DNA from: Pristionchus mayeri
Taxonomy: Eukaryota > Nematoda > Chromadorea > Rhabditida > Neodiplogasteridae
Direction of reading: 5' to 3'
Assembly: GCA_036245805.1 (NCBI GenBank)
Contig: BTRK01000006.1
Coordinates: 23,282,365-23,346,364, forward strand
Length of the DNA stretch: 64,000 bases
Position 1 is the stretch's first letter. Every line of letters starts with the position of its first letter. The position numbers and the translations under genes were made by a program. This document shows positions 32,757-46,539 of the stretch, piece after piece. The notes below the pieces were generated by a model that worked only from the letters and a program-made list of their open reading frames with translations, was not told where the DNA came from and did not search any database.

Positions 32757-33922
32757 TCCTCGTCTCTCCCGTTTCGTGCACCGTTCGCAGCAGGAGTGGG
32801 GGAAGTAGAGGAGGAGGAGGAGGAAGTGGAGGATGGGGACCACCCATTCTATACTTGGTAGGGTCATATTCATCTATATGTATACGTAGTGGATGTTCGA
32901 AATCCGTAACACGTGCAGTAATCCTTTTAAACGGAGAAAAAATAGAGGTATCTTCTTAAACAATCTCTCAGAACAACTCTGCTTCTCCAACTCGGAATGA
33001 GTCAGACGTGCAGAATTGCCTGCAGAATGCGAAGAGGAATGCAGAAGAACTCGCCTCTTCCATCCTGTGATACTAAATTACTCACTTTTATTCGCATACA
33101 AAAATGTCGAAAAGAGAATCAGTAGTTAGAGTTTTAATCCTTGGAATGGGTATTACTTTTGAATTATCTGAGGTGCAAGGAAGTGTCGTACTCGTTCGCC
33201 TTATCTTCTCTCTGCAGTTCTCCCCTGATGGAGAGCAGAGATCGCAGTGTGAGACCATTGATTTCATCCATTAAGAGATGGGAAGAGTGACGCATTTGTT
33301 ATCGACCAACTTCCTTCGTTCAGAGCCCGCAGGCAATGGTGTGCGGGTCGAACAGTTCCGCTGTCTGCTATCAGACCACTTCCGAGACATTCGTCAATGC
33401 ATTCGCCCAGTACACGAGCCTTCTCAAGTTAATTATTGGGGATATCTAGTATCTTCATAGAGGTATAGAAAGTAGAATGATAGGAAAAAAGTTGCAGTTC
33501 CTCTCTAGTCATCATGAGACACCGATTTTGACAATAATGAGCAGGGATTGAATAACATTCGAATTCTGTTGAAATGTTTATGAAATAGGTAAATCAGTGT
33601 CTCTTCTCAGACCGTATGTGATGACGTGGAAGTGCACGGGGAAGAATCAGTTCTGCTGTGGATTCGAATGCTGCACGACGAAGAAAGAGACGAAGTGGAT
33701 TTGGATGTCAGTTTTCATCCTCATTCTTCACTGATTCTCTCTTTCATTCAGTCTCGTCATCGTCCTCGTCTTCATCGTCGTTCTCCCCACTCTCGCCATT
33801 CTCTTCTACTGCGTGTACACTAAGGTACGATGAGAAAGATACCGTGCCCCTCATCTAATCATAACGGCATTAAGAACAAGGCGAAGCATGGCCCCTCGCA
33901 GACTCGTCAGAACACCTTTTGA
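32732..33922 (+). CDS. Cysteine-rich membrane protein, CX-module-like, copy 3 (N-terminus uncertain)
   Basis: From 32972 onward the exons match copies 1 and 2: NNSASPTRNESDVQNC; CKEVSYSFALSSLC; SPQAMVCGSNSSAVCYQ; then WKCTGKNQFCCGFECC, a transmembrane segment (LVIVLVFIVVLPTLAILFYC) and a short basic tail ending SQTRQNTF at TGA 33920-33922. All six signature cysteines are kept, and the junctions keep frame. The CCCFC cluster of copies 1 and 2 is reduced to YCVYTK. The N-terminus differs: the KYEY-type exon is missing, and a possible start is ATG 32732 (MKGVIWCSVLVSPVSCTV), which lies inside the right arm of the neighbouring palindrome. The acceptor before the last exon lacks a pyrimidine tract. 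Probably a diverged paralogue, possibly damaged at its 5' end. Confidence 0.6.
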
Positions 33923-34565
33923 TTTGCCAGTTTCCTCAGCCAACAATTCATTGCATTCTTATCGGGAATATATTGAATGCAATTTTCACTCTAATTTTCC
34001 TTCTTTTATTTCCTTCCATTCCTTTCGTTCAAAACTTCACCAATGCCTCTCCTCTTCTAGTCAAATTCGGATTTTGTAGGATTGATATCTGAAAGGACGA
34101 ACGATCCTCCTGTTGAATAAAAAATATTTAAAAAAAGCTATTTGCAGTAACATAATTATTCTCTCCTTGAAATTATTACAAAATCGTTTTATTTCGATCC
34201 AGATCACATTTACAATCGTCGGTCCAGAGTAGAAATCGATTGAGAGAAAGTAGGGGATGAATATTTGAGTGTTCACTGGTGATATGACCGGGTCGTAAGC
34301 TTTTCTGTGATGGGTATAACAGGAAATCGAACTGAGAAAGAAGAAAATCGATAGAGAAATCAATGATCGAAAGACGGAGAGAAACTGAGGCAGCGAATTG
34401 AGTGAAAGGGCTTGAGAAGAAGGGGAAAATGGCATAAAGTGAGACCTAAAACGAACTCGTGAGTGAACCCATTGAGAATCTAGCGAGTAGAGAGATAATG
34501 AGATACGAGCAGTGAAATCACTCTCCAGTTCACATTCACTCTCGATAGGAGATTTGAGAGGAAAT
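33923..34565. other. Convergent intergenic region
   Basis: It lies between the 3' ends of CX copy 3 (+) and the K+ channel (-). AT-rich, then purine-rich on the + strand. No exon is supported on either strand. Confidence 0.45.
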
Positions 34566-34613
34566 GAGGAAGGGAGGAGGGAGGGGGGAGGGAGGGGGGA
34601 GGGAGGGGAGGAG
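34566..34613 (+). repeat. G-rich tract, G-quadruplex candidate
   Basis: Repeated GGGAGG / GGGGGGAGGGAGG units give well over four runs of three or more Gs within 48 bp on the + strand. It starts a few bases beyond the K+ channel stop codon, so the channel mRNA 3' UTR would carry the complementary C/U-rich tract. Confidence 0.75.
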
Positions 34614-34618
34614 GTATT

Positions 34619-37600
34619 CTATCCCTCGTCGATCTCAAGGAAGGCATCGTCAGGCTGCATCTGCTTGCAGTATTGGAATAGGATCCTCTGATAGTATTCT
34701 CGAGGAGTGAGAGTCCGAGCTGTCGAACACCTCAAGAGAAACGTCCAATTTTGCTTCTAGGATATTTGCAATAGCCTTTGATCAATAGAATATCATCCCG
34801 AAAATTAATTAGTTACCTGCTGGTGTTCAGATCAAGTGACTCCATACTCGCGAGAGCCCTTTCTGATGCTATCGAGAGAGTTCGAGGATGCTCGATCCAC
34901 TACAATTATAGAGATAGTCTGGTTAAAAAGCGTTTCATGAAATATCAAATATCATTACGCGTATGTGCATGCTTTTTATTACAATCTCGTTGGACTCTAC
35001 TGTACTCGTACTCGTTGGACTGAACCTTGAAGTAGTAGATGTCAGGAGGGACGAAGGGACGACCGCCGATCCAGTTGAGATCTGGCTGACGACCATTGAT
35101 GAGACAGTCGAGTAGATACTCCTGAGAGAATGTTTTAGTAGAAATAAAATATATAACAGTGCGTAATGTTGATGATAAGCAGAAAAAGGGTAAACCTCTG
35201 GTAATTGGGCGAGTTTGTTCAGTTGTTCTGGTGTGAGCCCGTAGTTCTTCTGGAGGAATGCGACGTATCCGAAGACCTCCCCCAGATGAACCACCTGAGA
35301 CTTTATCCATTAATTTACTTACTTCATGATTATTACTAAACAATTTGGTATCTTGTAATTAAAGAAGTCGGAATTGGGCTAAACAGATAGTCAAACGCAC
35401 CTTTCCACCGATTGTCATGAACCTCCTGCCCAGTGTTCGCCCGTAGAAGTGAATATCACGAATGTACTCACTACCGACCAGATCTGAAGAAAATTCATTC
35501 ATTCCGTACACGAATGACAGTAATGTCAAGCAAGCTATTAATGTGCACGTCAATTTCCCTTCTTGCCCATCATGAAATCATCTTTTCTTGTAAGGCAGAA
35601 TTGATTAATTCCTTCGTTCAGTCGTAACAACGGATGGTCAAGTATTGAAGTTATCCATACTCTTCTTCCCTCAACTCACCGATGCACATGGTGGTGATGA
35701 TCAATCCGAGGACGATATACGCGAGAGTTGCAGGGAAGAAATCGACGTTCATCGGGACGATGTCGCCAAATCCTGCAGAGAGAGGCTTATTACGATGGAA
35801 GAAGCCACAAGAGTTCATGAACTTCCATACCCTATCAAAAACAACAGGATATTGAAGGATAGGTTGTCTGAATCTTTCTTAATTGTTAAGTTGCCCAATA
35901 TTGCAAAATATGATTGGTTTTCCATTCATTTGGGAGAGGAAAGAGTACCGATGGTAGTGACAGTGACGAAGCAGAAGTAGAAAGCATCGAAGAACGTCCA
36001 CGAATCCTCCCAATATCGGATGAAGTATGCACCACCAGCCACGTACCCTCAAGAGAGAGGATTGCATTAGTCATTGTTTACTCGTGTCCCATTCGACTTA
36101 TCCTTGTGAATATATTAATGATTGGGAAATGTATTTTTTCTAGGATGTGTCTGAGAAACTACCGTACCGAGCATGATGAAGAGCACGAAAAGGACGGATA
36201 CTCTCTTCTCGTTGTGTTCTCGATCCGCCGCCTCCGATTCAGTCTCCTCCTCCTGCACAATCAACTTTTGATATCATTTCCATTTTTTGCAACTTCATAC
36301 TTCACCAATGAAGCAAATTAGGCCATGAATGTTTCTATTCCCTAATCTCATCACTCATATTTTCTCTTCTTCTCACTTCATCATCATCGTCATCATCATA
36401 ATTGATGTCATCCTCTCTCCTCTCTTCTCCATGGGACAATCGATCTCCATTCGGGAGGCCTGTCTCGGAGGGGGCGACTGTGTGGATCTCGGAGATGTCT
36501 GCAAACATTCTCATATTACGATTGCTTCTTCTACCACATTCTCATCTGATTGTGCATGTTATAGATAGCACTACTCTATCATACAACCAACCATCGTTAG
36601 TGAATCTGAAAGATAAAGCAAAGGATACCGTCGAAAGTGCCTGCATCGCTGGAGTTCTCGTGTGGAATATTGGCTGCAGCTGCCTGTGCTGCAGCTCGTT
36701 TTGCAGCCTGAGTACAATGAATCGGATCATTCTAACAGCATCCCAATCTCGTTTCCGACCCACTCTCACCTTCTTATACAATTTCTGCTGCTTCTTCAGA
36801 ATGTCGATCGTCTTGATCGGATCCTGAAAAATAGTCCTAAATAACAGCACATCACAGGATCACAGGGTTAAATGTGCATTAGGTTTTATTAGATCGCAAA
36901 CAGTACTTAGTCGATATCAACCATTCTTTGATAGCTACAGTTAATGCAGTGGGGTATTAGAGGGTGACCACGACAGTGTTAAGTACAGTAAGCCGCACCT
37001 TCTCAGCCTTCTCCTTCTTAACCTTGATTCCTTCGTTCTTCAATCGACGACGACGCCACCAACAACAGCAGCAGAAGAAGGCCTGAGAGAGAAGGGAGAT
37101 CACTCTATCCACTAGAAAGTTTTTAAATTCAATTAAAGATCGAATTTGCTATGGTGTCTGCCTAATATTCTCAAAACTGATTATTCAAGAGCCAAATACG
37201 AATATAAAACTATGGGATATAATGGGAAGTGTGATACCTTGATGCACTTGCCAGTCTTCCTCCAGCACGCAGTCATCATTCGTCTGTACACATTGTGTAC
37301 GAAGATGATCCCACCTAAGAAGTCATCATCATTCATTTCAATGACTGTAAAAGAGCTCGTTTTCAACACCGCTATTTCAAACGTTCTCATCTGTAAATGG
37401 AAGTGCGCACCCCGGTGCTCACTCTTCGAATTGATGTTTATCTTTAGGATAATTTCATTGATGCAGGCGATAATATACGACCAAAAAATGAATTTTATAT
37501 GATAGAAAGTAAATAAGCACGATGTAAAGGGGACTGACCCGAAAGGAATCTGCCCATATCTGCGATAGTGACGAGAATTAGAGGAATTCCGAAGAGAGCA

Positions 37601-40016
37601 TAGAAGATTATTACTATTCGCCCCTCATCAGTACGAGGAACGATGTGACCGTAACCTGAAATGGAATTGAGAACTGATGATGATGCACGAAGTCTAGTCA
37701 GATAGACAATACGAGGGAGTATTCAGAACTTTGAGATAATTATCTCGAGAATAATTTCATGCGAAGGAGACTCAATCATGAATGTGCCGCATTTCGCGCA
37801 GAGCCGAATCACTTCGAATTGGATTTGTTTTAAGCATATTTTTGTGGTTCTTCGAATAGGTGATGAGGCACCCTTTCCTGTCTACTCTATCTCGATTTCT
37901 CATCTGCCTTCTTTATCTATCCTCTTTCTTTTTTGTTCCCGAGGGAGGGCCAAGAAACGGAAAGTGATGAAGAAAAGTGGAGAGAGGCAAGGGCCAATTG
38001 AGTGTGTGAACGAGATTGAGAAGAGCAAGAGAGAGAAAAAGAGGAAGAGGAAGAGCTGCAAGTGGCATAGATCAGAAGCCCGATTAAGTGCATTTTATCG
38101 ATTCACCGAGGACTTTGAGGGTCTCAAAGAAGAAGAACGAACACCGTATGTCAACCGAATAAAGTTCAACATTTTTTTGGTGCAGTCGAATTACGAAACA
38201 CTCTTCCTATAGAATTACGTTTCTATGGCATCATAAATTCTTACAATTAGAGGATTGCCGCGGGGGTTGATTGCACTCCTGCGTAGTCACAGAGCAACTA
38301 CAGAGCCTACACTCTACTCCTATTTTGTTTGTATGATAGATGAGTTCATACGAGAAATGGTAATTGAATTTTGAAATATCATCTGGTATCTGTGACCAAT
38401 TAACCTCTGATTGAGTGCCATTTCATCCCGAAATCCCCATATAACCCGTTTACATAAGTATTCCTTACCGATGGTAGTGATTGCAGTCCAGGAGAAAAAG
38501 ATACTACTGCCGAAGGACCACTTCACAGGACCGTCCCCTTCAATTGATCAATTCTCAATTTTTGAGATATCAAGCCGTTAGTTCCATTCGATTTTTTACA
38601 TTTATCTAGAAAAAAGATAACGAGAATCTTCAACTAGTCTACCATCGATGATGTCATCAGGAGTCATGTAGTTCTTGGTGTAATCGAAGAAGACTCCTCG
38701 GATCACATCATTCATACTGAAAGAGTCACTTGTTTAATATCGATTTTCATCGATTCACCGGATAGTCTGAATTACCGTGCATGGACTATGTTCGAACCTG
38801 TTGTGCGCAACGGCTGAAAATTCCTCCGCAGAAGACCCGTTCTGCGTCATATTCCAGAGGATCGAAATTGCGTCCTCCTGCAAGAGTGATGTTCACTAGA
38901 ATCGAAACTGCTTTGAGAAGAGGCCCACCTTAGTCTGGAACATCTTCATATGGGATTGATTGCGAAGATCTAACTCATTCGGTTTCTCGTACTGAAATGA
39001 ATGTCAAATCTCCCGAGATTAATGTTAAGTAATTATTTGTGATAATCAGTAATTTATCAATCTTCACGTCATAGCTTGAATGGACAGCTGAATTAGTTCT
39101 TGCTAATTATAGATTGAGAGTAGCTTACATGGTGGAATATGGCAGCTCCTAGAATAGTGTAGGCAGCGGAGAGAAGAACGAGACCGACGTGAGGAACAAC
39201 GATGCGCACATTCTGAGAAGATCAATGATTTCTTATTTAGAGACACAATATTTTCAGTTTTTCACTTGAAGCACAACGAGCTCTTCCCAATTGGATATTC
39301 TTGTTTGCTTTCTTCTTTCTTCTTGCTCTCTTACGAACAACGTGGGCACGTGAGCTTTTTCTAATAAGTTCCCTACAGATTCTCTCCTATCCAATCCATC
39401 CTTCCCGCATGCCTCCTTCCTCTTTCTTGTTTTTGCTTGGACCACTCATCATTCCCTCTGGCCTCAGCATATCTTTCAACACCCTTTATCTGGGGGCGCG
39501 TCTGCCGACCCTTCTCCCCCTCCCCTCCCCCCTCTCCCCCTCTCTCCCCTGCCTTTCTCTTCCCCTTGCCCCTCATTCACGAGTTGAGCAGTTCGGTTCC
39601 CAGGAGAAAAGTGAGTATGGGAATCAAGAGGGCGTCTCTTCTTCGAGTAGGAGAGAAGATTTCGAGAGGGTCAGCATTTTGGTGCAAAAGGGATGGTTAG
39701 GGGGAGAGACGGTAAACGTACCTTCTTGATCTTATCGATGAGTCTCTTCTTGTTCTCCTTCGGAATCTCTCCATCTTCTCCTCCTTCTGCTGCCGAACCT
39801 CGAGCCGGATCTACAAATGCTTCAACTAATTGTTTCATACATATTTACCAACCATAATACTATGTTTTCTAATCTAATCGAGCTCCGTACCTGCATCGTG
39901 TCGATCGAGGTAGAGATTGAGTCGCTCCGCGCTGCAATTTATCATTGGAAAATCAAGCAGATCAATCAATAAGTTGAATGTAAAACTTACAAGTCCTTCT
40001 CAAAAGTGACCCCCAT
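34619..40016 (-). CDS. Two-pore-domain potassium channel, TWK family
   Basis: About 20 small exons on the minus strand. The start is placed at ATG 40014-40016 (MGVTFEKD), which joins the next exon (ERLNLYLDRHDA) in phase. TM1 is RIVVPHVGLVLLSAAYTILG (39213-39130). A long extracellular P1 loop carries an N-glycosylation site (NMTQNGS), then KWSFGSSIFFSWTAITTI (about 38535-38468) and GYGHIVPRT (37659 down) give the first filter, TIGYG. TM2-TM3 follow (IIFYALFGIPLILVTIADMG). A cytosolic loop contains CCCCWWRRRR and Lys-rich segments. Near 36050 comes WEDSWTFFDAFYFCFVTVTT, then the second filter IGFGDIVP and TM4 ending MCIDLVGSEYIRDIHFYGR, a segment characteristic of nematode TWK channels. The C-terminal tail ends LEIDEG at stop 34619-34621. 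Expected role: background K+ leak current in the plasma membrane of muscle or neurons. Family call is firm; the particular TWK is not assigned. Confidence 0.9.
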
Positions 40017-43000
40017 TCAGGAGACCATAACAGAGAGGGGAGAGCAGAAACAGTGGGGAGTTTCTCCCAGAAACGAAGTGGATTCGAATGATGACTTGGT
40101 GGTGTTTATTCGGCCCCATCCTCCCTTCATCCATCTCTAATTGTATGTCTAACGACGGCATCTAACGATTATTGGCCACTCTATCACAGTGGGCGAGGGG
40201 AGCGAAAGGACTTCGTTTGATGGAGAAACTCCCACTGGCCAGTCACTCACGTCCTTTACCCAATTCCCAATGTTTCACTCTTGATCAGAACAATACCGAC
40301 ATTCGTAAAAAAGTATGAATAATCAATGCTTTTTACTCATGTACAGTTTCAACGAACCTGAAAGAAAAATGCCGGCTATTTTTATCAAAAAATTAATTTT
40401 CACTACATTTTTTAGAACCATTCTAGTAATATGGGATGCCCTTCCATAATTTGAATACCTAAAATTAATAAATTTCTCAAGACTGAAGAACTGAGCTGTG
40501 TAAAGCTCAAGATTTGTTATTCCTGACCCCCTTAGGTGTGATTCCACTCACGTGTCTCTGTTTCGGGAGAATAACTGCCAGGAATACGCACTTGCACTCA
40601 GAATCGGACGAATTCGAATCATGAGAAGAGAAGGCAAAAAGTAACTGGGAGAAAAGTGGAGAGGCTAGCCGAGGGGAGGAAAGATATGCCCCGACTCTCG
40701 GTAATTTAATCAGAACTGACCCTGACTGGAGCTGTCTATTTGGGGTTTCTCCAACATTTTCCTAGAATAATCAGTGGTTGGTGGGGGAACAGAATGGATC
40801 AGTCTCGTTCTCTTCTTCGTGTTCCCTCTCTCCCTTCCTTCTTCCCACTCCTTCTGAGTGATGCACGGGATTAGCAACAAATTCAGACAAGTGAAGCATC
40901 GATGCTTCCAAAATAGTTCTCAACCGCACCACTCACATTCCTACTCTCTCTCTCTCTCATTCCTCTTCTCCACCGGGAATCATCGAATCAAAGGGAGAGC
41001 ATAGGTCGAATCTTCTCCTACCCTGAACTTTCCCCATCTTCTCACTCTGCATTTTTCATGCGCTCGATCCGCGGGATTTGGCCCATAAATATCTCGTCGA
41101 GAATGGGCTGAGATTAGATAGTCTGTGGAGTGAAGTGAGAGACTGAAGAGAAGAGGAGCAAGGAGGCAAATACTGTTTGTTCCCTCGTATGATTATCCCT
41201 CCATAAGTTGGAAATGGACGGAAAAGAAGCGAATAGCGAACACTAAATATGAAAGAAAACGAAGGAAAAGTGTTCAGAGAGAGAGATCAACAGTCCACTA
41301 AACCACTTCAGAATAGAAGTATTGAAACAATCGTACCTGAGTTCGTGGATGCCATTGAGTGATGGAGGGGAGGAGGGGGGCGAAAGGGAGTCGCCACCCG
41401 GGGAAGGTGGCCTCCCTACACAGAGTAACTGTTACACTTCCCCATTCTCAGCTACAGTCCACAAAATATTATTGTGCCTTTCACGTATTCAGTCTCATAA
41501 TTAGAATATCTTCTTTCGCCGTTCCGAGAGAACGATTACGAGTCAATAGAAAAGGCCTACGCTTCGCTGACCATCCAAAGAGAGTGCGCGTGCCATTCCG
41601 TAATTAGAGATTCATAAGGAAGCTCGCACTCGTCAATTCTCCCCCTCTCTCTCTCTCCCTATTCACTCACACTAATGCTGCACTTTTTCAGCAAGATATA
41701 CGCCCAATTATGCGAAAAAAAAGCGAAAATTGGAAGTTGTGTTTGATGTTTTTGCTTGACTAGACGTGATCAGTATATTCCCTTGGACTATGAATCGGTT
41801 TTCTTCGTAACTCACCGATATACAGCCGATTGAGTATTGTGGAGGCTGTGTGTTCCACTCAACTGCTGCAGTCTCAGTCTCCCATAGAGATAGTGAGTAC
41901 GATCGACGTCGATCACTCGACTGCAGATCAGATGGAGAAGGTCGAAGATGACGTCATCCGATGGAGAATCAACTGGATTGGAGTCTCGAGTCGAGAGTTG
42001 CTGCGAGATGGAAGGAGCAGCGGGGTGGAGTTATGGAAGGACGAAGAGAGAAAGGAGAGGATGGAGAAGAGAGAGGAGGAGGGAATGAGTTCAAGGGGCG
42101 AGATTCAAGAGGGAAAGGAAAGGAAACGAAGTGTTGAGTGATACTCCACGATGGAAGCAGTTCGTTGTCGGAGGGGAAGGAGGAGGAAGGAATGGAGGGG
42201 GAGGAGGGTCAGCAATCTGCCTTCGCCCTTCGAGATCCTTCCGATTCGCGGTGTTTCTTGTGATGTGGATGAAGAATGAAAGATCTCCTCAATCAATCAT
42301 CAATTCATCTCCTCTCAGGAGTGTTCCCCTTCCTTCTATGACGATTCAACTCAATTCTCCTCTTGAGACTCCATTCCCACTTCTCTTCATATCTCGCCCT
42401 TAGTCATAGATAATGAGCCAAAGTGTGGAAAGGAGAGAGTAGTGACGAGGAAGGAAGAAGAGAGGATTCTTCCCCTTCAAGGCTATAGACTCAATGGCCG
42501 AAAAGGTGGGAGGTAGTCCATTCTCTTCTTCTCCTTCACTCGTTCCTTCCGTGGGTAATACACTCAGTGGAGGGGGAAGAACACTTCTTGAATGAGATAA
42601 GCACCCAGACAGGGAGGGGACTTGAGCATCTTCTCGAGATTCCTTTGAACAGCCCTTCTCGAGAGACCATTGTTCGAGGTGAATGATTGGGAGAATGAGG
42701 AACAATGAGGCCAAAAGATTCCTTGATTGACGTAGCGTTCGAAGATTCAGAGGAAAGCATTAAGCATTCAGTCCTAATTTAATATTCTTCGAGGGATCTC
42801 TCCTATCGAAAGGTCGCAAAACATGCAACTGGTCTTTTTGAGAATTCCCGCTCTAGAGATCAGCTCTTCCTGTTTCATAACGTGCATTATTGCTGGTCTC
42901 GAATTCGTGACTGATAGCATCTCCTCTTTTTTGCCTTTTCTCTCTAACTTCCTCCCTAGAGCAATGACCTAATCTGAAGAGGGGAGAGGGAGGAGGAGGA

Positions 43001-46000
43001 GGAGGAGGAGGAGGAGGAGCTCTGCTTCACTCTTCCCATCTCAAGAATGAGGGTTGTGTGTGATATAGACGGGCGCGTAGTTCGAAGATGCGAGTGTTGC
43101 AAATCTCTGGTGAGGGAGAGATAGACATCCCAGTTATAGATGCGAGAGAGGAGAGGGGGTGAAGGGGCAGAGCATCGCATCGAGAAACTGGGGGTGAAAG
43201 GAGACAAGCAGCGTGAATTATGGTGATCTCTCCAGTATTACTGCACAAGGAGAGTTAAAAGGGTGCAGCGGGAAATGAAGAGGATTCAGAAACTTCTGGT
43301 TTCACGAATGTAGGTGGTGCAATTGACACTAGCCTAGAAGTGTTGTCCCGTGAGCCCAGTCTCGAAGACGGGGTGTACCTTTACCTCCTCCTTGTATTTA
43401 GGAACTACCGAAAAAAATTATGACCTAGCAAAACCACGAAAAGGGCGCCCTCCCCCTCTGATTACCCCATGTAGTAGAAAGATCTACGCTCACTTTAGAC
43501 AAAACCTATCAAGGGGACTATTGGCAAACGTAGAAAAAATGCACATTTTTTTGTTAATCATCTACAATGTTTTTAAAATTAATTTTCGCTGCGATATTTT
43601 CATGAGTCGGATAGCTATGAAAAAGTTCAGGGAACGAGGAGAGAGCGCTTTCATTCCATGTTCCTCTTGCGCAATCACTCTGTTACCGACACGCCTCGTA
43701 TGTTAATTGTTTTACGATAATAATTGAACAAGTTAAATCGATTACTTCGATGTTCCTTCGTTAAAAGAGTAAAGAATGTTACCGTTCTCTATCGAGTCTC
43801 TTCGCGATTTTCGCCGTGTATCGAGCACGAGCGAACATTGTGAGAAGAGAGAATCATTCCATCTAGAAGAATGGGAAGATACCGATGATGGTGCTTTACA
43901 GGTAGTGAAGGGTAGCGTTGTGAGAGGTGCAATGCGGATAGTTAATATCAATATTAGAGTTCGGTAAGGAAAACAGCGTGGAAGGAAGATCTCTAAGAGA
44001 AGGGAAGAGTCAGACTTAACCGGAGAGAGGACCTCCGTGAGAGAGAGGACCTCCGAAGAAAATCTAATAGAATAAGTGCAAAATATACTAAAAAAACAGA
44101 AGAAAGTGTCTGGAAAGTCGTTAAACTTTGAGTGGCGAAGACACGATCGAAAACAAAAGGACCTACTGCAGAAAGTGACCATCAGAGTTGAGATTATCCA
44201 AATAACATCGATTATTGATTTATCTACTGTTCTATTTTACGGTTTTGCCCTACTAATTTACTCTACGCTACTAGGATACAACTGGAAAAGAGGGCGTACT
44301 GCGTTGTGAGACTCCATGGTGAGTGATCTCTTTGCTTGGAGTGGAAGAGTGAACATCCCTCACAGACCTAGCAAGTCTGGTGGAAAAGGACAAAAGACAG
44401 GAAAGGAAGGATGAGAAAGGGAGTCCCTCTTTATGGTGTGCCACACTCTGAATATCCGATGATCTCTAGCACTAGATGGGAAGACCATTCCGAGAATCAG
44501 GAAACACTCGAAAGGAAAGAATATGGCATATTGATAAAAAGGAAAGGTCTGAACGACCCGTTCGCCTGAAATAATGAACAGATTATGATTGTTTCGCTCG
44601 TGAACGCCCATGCATATTTGAGAGTAGAATTCGCGTTTCCCTACATGTATTCATGAGTGATTGAATGGAATTTGGAAGAGAATGGAGTGAAAAAAGAGGA
44701 GCTCGGGAAGTGGCGTGAATCGATGATCGTACAGGGAAAGAAGAGGGGAACTGCGAGTAGTGAGGCAACCTATGAATAATTGGTCACTCTAGAAGACAAT
44801 CAGAGGAGAAAAGAGAAGCATCGACAATTGAACTCGCGAATCGAGAAGAGAACTGAAAGCAGAAGAAGTTGCCTTTGAAAGGAATAGAACACCGGAAATT
44901 CAATTGAACCGAGGTTCGAATTCAAAGATCTAAGAAAAAGGATGAGAATAGAGACAAAATCGCTCAGGGTGTGATCGCGAAAGAAAAACGAAGGAGAGAG
45001 GGCTTAATCTAAAGATCAGTGTGATTCTCACGCGATAATGCAACTGAGTGATCGCCCATTCGAACAAGTGACTCAAAGAGAAGACGGAGATTTATTTGAA
45101 TTGACTGAGGAGACTGAAGCTTTGACCTGAGCCGACGAAAGAGAAGAAGAGGAAGAAGAGAAGAGTATGAACGATTCTGCCCTATCCAGGAAATAGGAGA
45201 GACTGTGAAAAACAGAAGACTTCTATAGGCAAATACTCAAAATTTCCACAAAAGTGAACATTTCGAGAGATCAGGGAATCTAAGGAAGCGAAGTTAGAGT
45301 GCATTGAAAGAGGGGAGGAACTGCGTGATAAAGGGAAGGAATCAAGGGCCTTCCTCAGTGGTCATTGCAGATGCATCAGAATGGAGAGGACGAATATTGG
45401 AGGGATGAAGGAAGGGAAGGCGCACGCTTCTCACAAGAAGAGAAAGTGATCGGATGGGCTAGTCAAGACTGATTTATTGCTAACGACCTGAGGACTCTCA
45501 CGGGGAAAGAGACACGAGATAGGAAAGATGATCGGATGACGGGAGGAGGTCATCCCGAGGATCCACTTACATTAACACTGAGGAGTACCCAGTGTTGCGA
45601 ACTGGCAAGGCGAGAAGTTTGGTCATTGGAAATATTAGAAATCGGCATTCTTAGAAATTTCCCTGATTATCACAGAGTTTGACCGTAAAAAAACGATTTC
45701 AAAGATTTTTTAACACAAGAGCGCGAACACTCAAATATCGTTTTTCGTACGGCTGGAAAACTGCAAATTTTTTCTTTGCGCTCTCCCACCTCTCGCCTTG
45801 AAGAATCTCGTGATCACAGAAAGAAACCGTAAAACTTGATATTTTTAGGCCATTCCTAATCACGTGGAGAGTGATTCAGATGGAGGAATAAGAGGAAGAT
45901 GGGAGAAGAGCTCGATTACACGAAGAAGAGTGACTGCTCATGTCCATCACTCCCTCCTAATCCCTCCCTTCTGAGCCACTGGAGAACACGTCGGACTCCC

Positions 46001-46539
46001 TTTTCAGAAATTAGTCATCCACCTAACTTTTTTCACACTTGACTTTCTTCGAAAACAATGATTCTGGAACCACCATGCTTTCATAAATCTCGTTTGGAGA
46101 ACTTTCGAAGTCTTCTCCAATATCATGGAATGCAACGATACTCCGATTCTCTCCTAATGGGTGATTGTGTACCTCCTGGAGTGCAGACTAGCAGTGAGTG
46201 CTTCCTGCACGTGTCCTCCGTGGTACGAGACGTAGTTCGACGATGACGTCGTCTGGGAGAGACCGTGCCGACTGAAATCACACATTCAGCTATGGTTTCC
46301 ATCCCAGAATCGTCCATTGTTGTTTTTGTTCGTGTTATACGCATTCAATCTGTCCGAGTGCCCGTCTGTTTCTCCTTCCTCGTTACCGTTTCTTGTTGTT
46401 CACTCCATACTTGAGGGAGTAGGCTGAAGAATGACGACGAGCAGCATCGAATGAACGAGAGTACCTGAGAGGAGAGAGAGAGAGGAAGGGAGTATCCACT
46501 CTCTCGTTGGTTAGAGCGAAAGAAAGACAGAGGGAAATA
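40017..46539. other. Long non-coding or unassigned region, largely purine-rich on + strand
   Basis: Upstream of the K+ channel on the minus strand and of the SOX gene on the + strand. Several frames of 60-146 codons occur on both strands (for example + 41830-42141 and - 43742-44182), but none shows a domain, a signal peptide or matching splice sites. From about 42 to 45.5 kb the + strand is dominated by GA-rich text (gaagagaaagaag), the composition of sense exons elsewhere here, yet stops are frequent. It may hold promoters, UTR exons or a non-coding transcript. Confidence 0.4.
42986..43019. repeat. (GGA)n microsatellite
   Basis: About ten uninterrupted GGA/GAG units. No gene context. Confidence 0.85.

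Noticed and set aside
41341..41358. Possible alternative first exon of the K+ channel on the minus strand (MASTNS then gtacg)
   Set aside because: Its splice phase does not match the next channel exon; the ATG at 40016 joins in phase.
41830..42141. 103-codon + strand frame
   Set aside because: Low-complexity Glu/Arg-rich end, no domain, no compatible flanking exons; typical of purine-rich DNA here.
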